Source: Leisingera aquaemixtae (GTDB lineage Bacteria > Pseudomonadota > Alphaproteobacteria > Rhodobacterales > Rhodobacteraceae). Taken from it: DNA of 64,000 nucleotides. Positions 9,500-16,774 of this stretch are shown here, piece by piece (the first letter of the stretch is position 1; each line of letters starts with the position of its first letter). The translations under genes were made by a program, and so were the position numbers. Location: the NCBI RefSeq assembly GCF_001458395.1, contig NZ_CYSR01000027.1:1-64000 (forward strand), written 5' to 3'. Under the pieces are notes generated by a model that was given only the letters and a program-made list of their open reading frames with translations, was not told the origin of the DNA and did no database searches.

Positions 9500-12439
9500 A
9501 TGAATGACTTGATCGCCGGTGAAAATCTGCTGGCGCAGATTTTTTCAGATCTGTCCCGGCAACGGGACGGTAGAAATATCTACCTGATAGAGCACGGGCT
9601 TGACCGCGACAAAATCGAGGAATTGCTATACCTTGTCGGCCTTAGGGCCGGGCTGCACCAATTCACGAAACAGGCCTGGCAAGACTTCCCACTGTCGCTA
9701 TGTGTGACCGTGACCGAAATTGGCTATGAATACAGGGGAACCGGAACTGACTTCTGGCCAATGATTGAATCAGCAATCAATGTCGAAATCCCAATCCCAC
9801 AACGTGGTGTGATCTCCGATTTGTTCCGGGACTGCGCCAGACGCTTCGGAACAGTGCGACCACTTGACGATGCGTGGTCCTCGGTCTTCCCACACATTGC
9901 ATGGCCGATCCGCAATGCCATGGTTCCCCGTGAAGTCCACGGCCCCTTGGCACGCCTTGTCAGGGAATTCCTGAGCCAGACCCGAAGCATGAGCGTGACC
10001 CGGACCATGCTGCCTGGCCTTTGGGAACTCGCGCGCGGCTTCGATTCCCGACGACTTGAGTCCTGGCTCCAGGATGATGACCTTGCGCTCGCGGTGATCG
10101 GCCATCTCGTCACTGGACGGGCGGGCGACCTGAGCATGGAACCCGGTTTCATGCAGCGTCTCAGTGAAGACCTCCGCTCCGAGAGCGAAGTTAGACGCCT
10201 CGAACGCGCCATTAAAGCTCGGCGGCTTGCCCGGTATCAGGGGCTGGGAAACCTTCCCAAGGCAACCTACGAGCTTCTGCTTGATGAGGCTGAAGCATAC
10301 GGTCTGGCCGTCAGGGGGCCGTGCCTCACCCCCGCAGAAATCGAAGCCGTCAGGTCCGAGCTCGATACTCCATTGTCTAATTTAACCGTAACCGTCGGAG
10401 CGAGATCCACGACACTCGAGCGTTTCCTCAGTGGCGATGCCGTCTTCATCGGGCGGCCCATTAGCGAGGTTCCTCAACCGCAAGTCACCGGAATTGATGA
10501 GCCCGAATGGTTGGAAGCCGTCATCGTTCCTGCTCAAGGTCTGCTCTTCCGAGATGAAGGTGACGACGGGTACCAGACGCAACTCAGACCCACTGACAGG
10601 GTGACTTCGGGATTGTCATTCTACGAACTGGTTCTTGAAGGGCTAACCTCCAATGAATGGGGAGACGGGCTGTACCATTTTGTGAGCGGAACTCCGGAGG
10701 GCGATGACGTGCTGGCCAGGCATGGGATCCATGTCAAAGCCGAGCCTCTTATTGATTTTCTCGGAGGCCTGACCCTACAAAATGACGCAGCCACCGTGAG
10801 TCAGGCTTTTGGACGCCCGGTTCAGGCGCGGACCAGGATCCCAGTTGCGATCATCGCAGAGCGCCTTGACCAGTCGGAGAGCATTGAGTTCCGGCTTGAT
10901 GACGACCGTTGGCACACATTGCCGATGACAGAGGGGATCTGGACCCTATCCCCAATCGACACCTCGAAGGCCCCACCAATCGATCTTGTGTTCCGCGATA
11001 TCGAGCCACCAGCCCCCGTGACCCTGTCTCTTCAACCGAATGGCATTGGCCTTTTGGAAATCGCGCGCGGAGCTGGTGTGCTGCATCTCTCGACGCCGAT
11101 CACATTACACGATGTCGACATTGACATCATGCTGGAATCCAGTGACGGCCAATCCAAAACTGTGCGCATCCGCACACCGGGCTCGCCCACGAGGATCACA
11201 TTTGACCAACCCGAGTTCTCCGAATTCCGGTCCGCGGCACGTCTTTGGACCGGAGGTGGAATGCATGCCCGTCTGCGGGTCCATGCAGAAGAGCTGGACG
11301 CCCGATCTTGGATCTTGGCGGCACCGGAGCCGGAATGGAAGTATGATCGCCGAAGCAGAAAGTGGATAAGGGAAGGCCAGGAACCGGTGGAATCGCTGGT
11401 CTGCGATCCCGTGACATCGTGTACCACTTTTCTGCTAAGCAGTCCGTTCTCCACCAATCTGTCGTCGGGATATGGGCTCCTACGCCCGACCGCATCGAGC
11501 GATGCTGCGTTGCGAAGTTGCGTGCTGGAAGAGCCGGAAGCGGGCACGATCCTTGAAGGACTGCCCCATTGTGTTGGAGATCAAATTCTTCGCCTCGCGG
11601 AAACCCAGGATGATGCCTGCGGCTTGACCAACGGGTTTGAAGCTTATCTCAGTTGGAGCCTCGCCAAGGCTAAAACCGCGATTGGCGAAAGCCTCAGATC
11701 GAACGCCTGCCGATGCCTTGAGGATCGGCTGGTCGCCGCGCTCTGCGGTGATCTCTGGATAAACACGGAAAAATCCTGTCGCGGCCTGGGAACCGGTTTC
11801 CACCGGCGGTTGGTCGCAGAAGCCTTGAGGGCAGGTCTCGCTTGTGACACCACCGCTTTCTCGCCGCTGAACGAGGATGAGAAGCTTGAGTTGACCGGCT
11901 TTCTGGAGGACGGCTTTCGACGCGCTTTGCCCGCACCAGATCTCATCGTCATTCCCGACGGCGAGATGTGGCCGGAAATGGACGATGCGGTTATTGACGC
12001 GTGGGAGCGGCTTTCGAAGAAGGCTACATCCAACGGCACTTCGGAGCTCGAATTCGACGCAGGTAACGCCGATGGAAGCTGGCAGAAAGTCGTGGTCCGC
12101 GCCCGTGATGCGGCCCGCCTTCCTGAGTTGACCGCGCTCCTGCTACCATCAAAGCGCGCTGCCAACCTCGAAAGGGTTCTGTATGAAAGCAGCCACCTGG
12201 ACGATCTGATCGCCGCCCTTGTTTCCAGCCACGCAGACGCTCAGTCCCGCAGCGGTCGGTGGATTGCCCCTGCTGACCTGCGCGCCCTGTTGTATCTGTT
12301 CCTTGCCCCGGAACGCGTCATGGATGACCCAGAATGGCGGGGCAGATTGCTGCGTTTCGGGGCGGACCGTTTCACTGCACGCGCCGTGCGATATACAGCC
12401 CTGCGCTACCGTGCGATGGCGAGAAATGGCCTTTCATGA
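9500..12439 (+). CDS. Large protein of unknown function, coupled to SNF2-type helicase
   Basis: The protein is 979 aa and matches no family I recognise. The ATG at 9500 is preceded by the purine-rich GAAAAG. No transmembrane segment or signal peptide and no nucleotide-binding motif is apparent. Residues 1-260 look alpha-helical and charged. Residues from about 290 to 620 look beta-rich, with alternating short strands (e.g. LSNLTVTVGARST, VTLSLQPNGIGLLEI), suggesting one or more Ig-like or jelly-roll modules. The C-terminal third looks helical again. The stop overlaps the start of the SNF2-type gene by 4 nt (ATGA at 12436-12439), so the two are made together and probably act together. A scaffold or adaptor role in the defence complex is inference. 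Confidence 0.6.
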   Translation: MNDLIAGENLLAQIFSDLSRQRDGRNIYLIEHGLDRDKIEELLYLVGLRAGLHQFTKQAWQDFPLSLCVTVTEIGYEYRGTGTDFWPMIESAINVEIPIPQRGVISDLFRDCARRFGTVRPLDDAWSSVFPHIAWPIRNAMVPREVHGPLARLVREFLSQTRSMSVTRTMLPGLWELARGFDSRRLESWLQDDDLALAVIGHLVTGRAGDLSMEPGFMQRLSEDLRSESEVRRLERAIKARRLARYQGLGNLPKATYELLLDEAEAYGLAVRGPCLTPAEIEAVRSELDTPLSNLTVTVGARSTTLERFLSGDAVFIGRPISEVPQPQVTGIDEPEWLEAVIVPAQGLLFRDEGDDGYQTQLRPTDRVTSGLSFYELVLEGLTSNEWGDGLYHFVSGTPEGDDVLARHGIHVKAEPLIDFLGGLTLQNDAATVSQAFGRPVQARTRIPVAIIAERLDQSESIEFRLDDDRWHTLPMTEGIWTLSPIDTSKAPPIDLVFRDIEPPAPVTLSLQPNGIGLLEIARGAGVLHLSTPITLHDVDIDIMLESSDGQSKTVRIRTPGSPTRITFDQPEFSEFRSAARLWTGGGMHARLRVHAEELDARSWILAAPEPEWKYDRRSRKWIREGQEPVESLVCDPVTSCTTFLLSSPFSTNLSSGYGLLRPTASSDAALRSCVLEEPEAGTILEGLPHCVGDQILRLAETQDDACGLTNGFEAYLSWSLAKAKTAIGESLRSNACRCLEDRLVAALCGDLWINTEKSCRGLGTGFHRRLVAEALRAGLACDTTAFSPLNEDEKLELTGFLEDGFRRALPAPDLIVIPDGEMWPEMDDAVIDAWERLSKKATSNGTSELEFDAGNADGSWQKVVVRARDAARLPELTALLLPSKRAANLERVLYESSHLDDLIAALVSSHADAQSRSGRWIAPADLRALLYLFLAPERVMDDPEWRGRLLRFGADRFTARAVRYTALRYRAMARNGLS

Positions 12440-15222
12440 ACACCCTTCATCTCACACAATCGGGTTTTCACGCCCTTGAGCGCTTGGTCGCAGCCGAATC
12501 TTGGGAGATGGGTGGAGCCCTTGGCGTCGCGGCTGACCCCTATCCGCATCAGATAGAAAACCTGCGCCGCATCCTTGCTGATACGGAAATCCGCCACCTG
12601 CTTGCTGATGAGGTAGGCATGGGCAAGACAGTGCAGGCATTGATGGTCCTGAACGTCCTGCGACGGCGCGATCCGTCGCTGAGGGTAGCAGTCGTCGCTC
12701 CGGAGCGGATCTGCTATCAGTGGCAGGTCGAACTGTCAGCTCGTGGACACATCGCAGCCCGCATTCTTTCAGACGCAGATGAAGCCGAGGAACACCCGGA
12801 TGGCGAAGGCCACGTCCATCTGATCAAGGCTGACATGATCCGCAGACAACCGGCACGCCCTTCGCCGGAAGACTATGACATGCTGATCGTGGACGAGATC
12901 CACGCCATGAACCTTGACGACGCAGCTTTCCTTTCCAGCCTTTGCCGTGAGCGCCGTGATGCTCCTCGGTTCAGGCATGTGCTTTTGTTGACTGCAACGC
13001 CGCGACTTGGAAATCCTTCTTGGGCGCGTGCTGTCATCGGCGCCATCGAACCCGAACGCACAGAAATCGCCAGTATTCTCGGCCTCGAACCCCTCGACTT
13101 TCTTGCTGAAGACGCCGCTGCGGCGCAGGAACGTGTGTTGGACGGAACCCTTTCGGCTGAGGCGTACAAGACGGCGTTCGCGGGAGATCGCCGAATCCTG
13201 CGCCAGACACGCACCCAATGGCCGGGCATTGCGCCGTTGAGAAAGGTGCACACTGTCCGAACCGCGCCTTCCGATGCCGAGATGCCGAAGATCTTGCTGC
13301 AAAACGCAGTCTGTCGCGACGGTCGGGACAACCCTCTCGAGTCAGCACCATGGCTGCAGTGCCGTCAGATGTTCCGCGCTGCATCCAGTTTGCGCGACGT
13401 GCTGCGCCACCGGACGTTCTCGGCGCATTCGGAGCTGCGCGACGAGGTGGAAACGACCCTTTCTCGCAATCCCGGCAATGCGCTGTTTGATGATCTCTGC
13501 GATGTATTGCTTGGCTTCTGGCGCAGGGACCCTGAGCGGCGTATCATCATTGTCGCAGGAGACACGCCAACCGTGGATATGCTGGAACGGCGCCTGACCG
13601 ACATGTTCCCGCACCTTTCAGACGACGGCTTCGCGACCATGCGCGGTCGCCACAACACGGATATGGTGGACGTTGTGGGGGCAATTCAGAGCCAGGCGAC
13701 GGTGCTGATCATGGAGGAGTTCGTCGAAGCGGGTCTCAACCTGCACAACTTTGCCGCCGACATGATCTTCTTCAATCTTCCATGGCAGGCAGCGCGGATC
13801 GACCAACTCATCGGCCGTCTCGACCGGCTGCGTTCCGGCGGGCTCAGCGCCTACTTGAAGTGTCGGAGCGTGGGCACCATCGGTATATGGCGGATGGTCG
13901 TCGCCGGCTCGGCAGATGAAAGGGTACTCGAGGCGCTCGACCTCCTTGACGTCTTCGAACATCCCTTACCTTACCTCGATGAAGCGCTGTCCCAACGCAT
14001 CGACAGGATCATCGCTGATGCGGCGGCGGGACGGGCTGACTTCAGGGAGGCTGCTGTTGCACTGAAAGAGGAGCTTTCCTTCGGTCTGAAGGCGTCGGCA
14101 GTAAGTGCTCCCTTGGTCGAACCAGAGGGCGAAGATGAAATCACCAAGATCGTAGACAGCATTCGTGCTGCGGAGCATGCGGGGAATGCTTGGCTGCGCC
14201 TCCTGCACGCGAGTGGTGCGTTGAAAGGCGGATTTCCGAAAGCCAACGATGGCGAGCGCGTCGCGACACTATCATTGCCGGAACTCGTGGAAATCTGCCC
14301 TTACAACCTTGGTGCAATGACGACGCGGGAAACCGAGGTATTTCGGTGGCGTCGGGACCGACTAGGACGGCCACCAAAAAAGGACGTCATCCTGCCAAGG
14401 GATCGGCGGGGCAAACGTGCGCGTTTTTTCTCGACAGGCGATGAATTGCACGACGACCTGGTCCTTCAGGCTTACAATGCGTCCAGAACCCAAACCGTTT
14501 CTCCAGTACCTGTTGGTGTCTATTTGTCCGAGGAAGCGTTGGCGGCAAATTTGGTCGGCAAGACGCTGCTCCTCGTTCGCACCGCCTGTAGACCATCGCT
14601 GATCCAGGATCGGAAACTCAAGGCCGGCGAAGACAACTCTCCTGCCGTCCGGATAGGACGCGCTGCTGACCGTCGCTGGATGTCCACACTGTTTCCGGAC
14701 ACAGTCAGGACCCGGTGCATTGTGGTCTCTGATGATGGCGAGGTACAAGTCGGTTCGGACAAAATCATTCGGGCCCTCCTGAGCGAAGAGTGCAGACCGA
14801 CAACGAACCGGCAGATTCAAAAGACTCTTCAGCCGTTCCACGCAGCCCAGAAATTTATCACCGTTCTTGAACGGAAAATGGCGCAAGAGGAGCGCCAGCG
14901 CCTTGCCACTTTGCGCGATGCGGCGTTGATCGCGCTTTCGGATAGAAGGCAGATCCTCACGTCCGAAACCGAGACTTACGTTCGATGGAAGCTGCGCAGA
15001 ATCGAACAGCTGCGGTCACGCAATATTCAGGACCAGCAACAAATCCAGATGAACGAAGGGCAGATTGCCGCTGAACAGCGACGCATGGAAACGCGTATCG
15101 CAGGGATGACCGATCGGTTGCGGCTTCTGGAGGACGGAGTACTGCGACACTCGGAGCATCTGTCGCCGGAAACCTTGATGATACTTGTTAGAGTGCTGCC
15201 GCAGGACCATCTCGGAAACTGA
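12436..15222 (+). CDS. SNF2-type SF2 helicase (DrmD/DpdE-like)
   Basis: The protein is 928 aa from the ATG at 12436 (MNTLHLTQSGF), which sits in an ATGA overlap with the upstream gene. Motifs: YPHQIENLRRIL (Q-like) at about 37-48, LLADEVGMGKTVQALMVL (motif I) at about 55-72, LIVDEIHAMNL (DEIH form of motif II), LLTATPRLG (motif III), EEFVEAGLNLHNF (motif V) and DQLIGRLDRLRSG (motif VI) near 460. The last 120 residues are strongly charged and heptad-like (QLRSRNIQDQQQIQMNEGQ), indicating a coiled coil. SNF2-like helicases occur in class 1 DISARM (DrmD) and in the Dpd 7-deazaguanine DNA system (DpdE). I cannot decide between those from sequence alone. Confidence 0.8.
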   Translation: MNTLHLTQSGFHALERLVAAESWEMGGALGVAADPYPHQIENLRRILADTEIRHLLADEVGMGKTVQALMVLNVLRRRDPSLRVAVVAPERICYQWQVELSARGHIAARILSDADEAEEHPDGEGHVHLIKADMIRRQPARPSPEDYDMLIVDEIHAMNLDDAAFLSSLCRERRDAPRFRHVLLLTATPRLGNPSWARAVIGAIEPERTEIASILGLEPLDFLAEDAAAAQERVLDGTLSAEAYKTAFAGDRRILRQTRTQWPGIAPLRKVHTVRTAPSDAEMPKILLQNAVCRDGRDNPLESAPWLQCRQMFRAASSLRDVLRHRTFSAHSELRDEVETTLSRNPGNALFDDLCDVLLGFWRRDPERRIIIVAGDTPTVDMLERRLTDMFPHLSDDGFATMRGRHNTDMVDVVGAIQSQATVLIMEEFVEAGLNLHNFAADMIFFNLPWQAARIDQLIGRLDRLRSGGLSAYLKCRSVGTIGIWRMVVAGSADERVLEALDLLDVFEHPLPYLDEALSQRIDRIIADAAAGRADFREAAVALKEELSFGLKASAVSAPLVEPEGEDEITKIVDSIRAAEHAGNAWLRLLHASGALKGGFPKANDGERVATLSLPELVEICPYNLGAMTTRETEVFRWRRDRLGRPPKKDVILPRDRRGKRARFFSTGDELHDDLVLQAYNASRTQTVSPVPVGVYLSEEALAANLVGKTLLLVRTACRPSLIQDRKLKAGEDNSPAVRIGRAADRRWMSTLFPDTVRTRCIVVSDDGEVQVGSDKIIRALLSEECRPTTNRQIQKTLQPFHAAQKFITVLERKMAQEERQRLATLRDAALIALSDRRQILTSETETYVRWKLRRIEQLRSRNIQDQQQIQMNEGQIAAEQRRMETRIAGMTDRLRLLEDGVLRHSEHLSPETLMILVRVLPQDHLGN

Positions 15223-15386
15223 ACACCCAGCCCGAGGCACCGGGGCCGGAGTAGACTTTCCCTGCAACACAGTATGTGGTCAAAGGATCGGCACGATCCC
15301 GCGACAGGTCCAGATGGCCGCTTGGCCTTTGGTGAAGCGGAAATGGTTTCCACGCGAGTACCCGTCACAGAACCTGTAGGGTAAGT

Positions 15387-15842
15387 TGTAGTGGTTCAGA
15401 TGTGATCTGACAGTTGGCCGTTTTTCCGGCGGCGTCTGTCAGGCCAAGTTCAGTTCACGAACTTTTCCTTCCAGATCTGCTTGCCTTCAATCATGGTCTG
15501 GAACGGCGTTCTGCCGCAACACATTTTGCCCTGATGAGTGCGTTGGTGGTTGTAGTTATGCAGCCATTCGTCGAGGTCCGTTTGCAGCGCACCGATGCTG
15601 TCGTAGAGCTTTTTGCGGAACGCGACCTGATAGAACTCCTGCAAAATGGTCTTGTGGAACCGCTCGCAGATGCCGTTGGTCTGGGGCGATTTCACCTTGG
15701 TCTTGGTGTGGTCGATGTCATTGATGGCCAGGAAGAGCTGGTAGTCGTGCTTGTCGGCCCGGCCGCAGTATTCCGTGCCCCGGTCCGTCATGATCCGCAG
15801 CACCGGCAGGTCGTGTTCATCGTGGAATGGCAGGACGCGATC
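15387..15842 (-). mobile_element. IS481-family element, right copy: 3' fragment only
   Basis: This is the inverted copy of 14-469. It holds the transposase C-terminal 130 codons, stop at 15450-15452, and the terminal sequence ending at 15387. Homology stops abruptly at 15842/15843 inside the transposase gene, so the 5' half and the other terminal repeat are absent. The fragment cannot transpose by itself. The sharp end suggests a deletion or a recombination event between the IS and the integrase gene rather than a clean insertion. Confidence 0.85.
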
Positions 15843-16244
15843 CCCGGCCGCGCAAAGGGCAGGCTGCACGAGAGACCAGTCCTTGAACTTCATTGCGTCA
15901 CGCAATGCCTGGTTCTCGGCCTTGAGGGCCGCAATTCTTTCATCGATTTCCTGGTCGGACAGGGCTGTCTCTGAATTCTGCTCCTGCAGGATGCGATTGA
16001 GATCCTTTCGCAGTATTGCTTTCAGCAGAGCCTCTGCTTCACTCGGCGAAATCTCATTTTGTTTCAGGGCGTCCACGATTTCCGGTTCCTTCTGCTCGTA
16101 GACCGCGAGCAGGCTTCCGGCCCGCACCACGGCGTCGAGCGGGAACTCGGTACGTAAAGAGAGACGCAAAAACCGGTTTGATACGCCGCCAGAAATTTTT
16201 CGGGGCAGGCGTTTCATGAAATAAAACGTACGGCCGCGGCGCAT
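15450..16244 (-). pseudogene. Tyrosine integrase N-terminus fused in frame to IS481 transposase C-terminus
   Basis: From the ATG at 16244 the first 134 residues (MRRGRTFYFMKRLPRKISGG, FLRLSLRTEFPL...) resemble the N-terminal, DNA-binding part of tyrosine integrases with a DUF6538-type start. A coiled-coil-like stretch follows (IDERIAALKAENQALRDA). At 15843/15842 the frame passes without a stop into the IS481 transposase (DRVLPFHDEHDLPV...). The integrase catalytic domain (R-H-R-Y) is missing, as are the transposase HTH and first catalytic Asp, so neither activity is expected. The ORF lies directly 3' of tRNA-Gln in the same orientation, the usual place for an island integrase. Confidence 0.8.
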
Positions 16245-16305
16245 GAGATAAGGGCCGGCGCGGGTGCGTCCCCGGGCGCGGTATCCGATTTTGGAACTGG
16301 AGGGG

Positions 16306-16347
16306 TGTATCCCACCCTGTATCCCATCGTCAGCAGACTGGGATACA
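16306..16347. repeat. Three TGTATCCCA repeats between integrase remnant and tRNA-Gln
   Basis: TGTATCCCA occurs at 16306-16314 and 16318-16326 (12-bp period) and, inverted, at 16339-16347. Short repeats between an integrase gene and its tRNA attachment site are the usual form of arm-type integrase or excisionase binding sites. Function is inferred from position only. Confidence 0.45.
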
Positions 16348-16401
16348 CGGCGAGTGCAAGGGAGCGATTTTCCCTTGTTTTCCTGAGTTTTCAGAGAAAG
16401 T

Positions 16402-16476
16402 TGGCTGGGGTGGTAGGATTCGAACCTACGGTACACGGTACCAAAAACCGCTGCCTTACCACTTGGCTACACCCCA
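16402..16476 (-). tRNA. tRNA-Gln (anticodon TTG)
   Basis: The minus strand folds as a standard cloverleaf. The acceptor TGGGGTG (from 16476) pairs with CACCCCA, the D-loop is AGCCAAGTGGTAAGGC, and the anticodon loop TTTTGGT gives UUG at positions 34-36. The T-arm is AGGTTCGAATCCT. A G discriminator and an encoded CCA (16402-16404) follow. It is probably the integration site of the island to its left, because the integrase remnant starts 158 bp past its 3' end in the same direction. The second att copy would lie left of the window. Confidence 0.95.
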
Positions 16477-16733
16477 TCGGTGAGGCGCTGTCTAAAGTTT
16501 GTTGCGGGGGCGTGCAAGAGGGTTTTTGAAAAAAAATGCAGTTCTTCTCCAAAGGCCCGCAAATAACCCGCCGGCAGGTCTCTGAAGGACCTTGCAGCCA
16601 GAGGGTGCCGGGCAGGAAACGGGAATGAATATAAGGAGTTGCCAGCTCCTATGCGATGGTTTTCGGGGTGTGCTCCGGTCCCGGGAGCGGCGCCATCGGG
16701 GGCGGGAAGGGCGGGGTGCGGCCGGAGAAATGC

Positions 16734-16761
16734 GGCGCCGGCCCCATCATGGGCTGGCGCC
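16734..16761 (-). terminator. Hairpin downstream of the CoA-transferase gene
   Basis: An 11-bp G+C-rich stem (16734-16744 with 16751-16761, one G-T pair, loop of 6) lies about 14 nt past the stop at 16775. On the minus strand it is followed by GCATTTCTCC, a weak T stretch. Probable intrinsic terminator. The remaining 16477-16733 holds no supported gene. Confidence 0.5.
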
Positions 16762-16774
16762 GGTCGCGGCCGCC

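Noticed and set aside
446-15222. Calling the cluster canonical DISARM class 1 or class 2
   Set aside because: DrmA and DrmB are present, but no DNA methyltransferase (no SAM-binding or catalytic motif in any gene) and no PLD-type DrmC (no HxK motif) was found, and a UvrD-like gene is added.
1-15842. Regular composite transposon flanked by two complete IS481 copies
   Set aside because: The right copy is only a 456-bp 3' fragment joined to an integrase gene, so it lacks one terminal repeat and an intact transposase.
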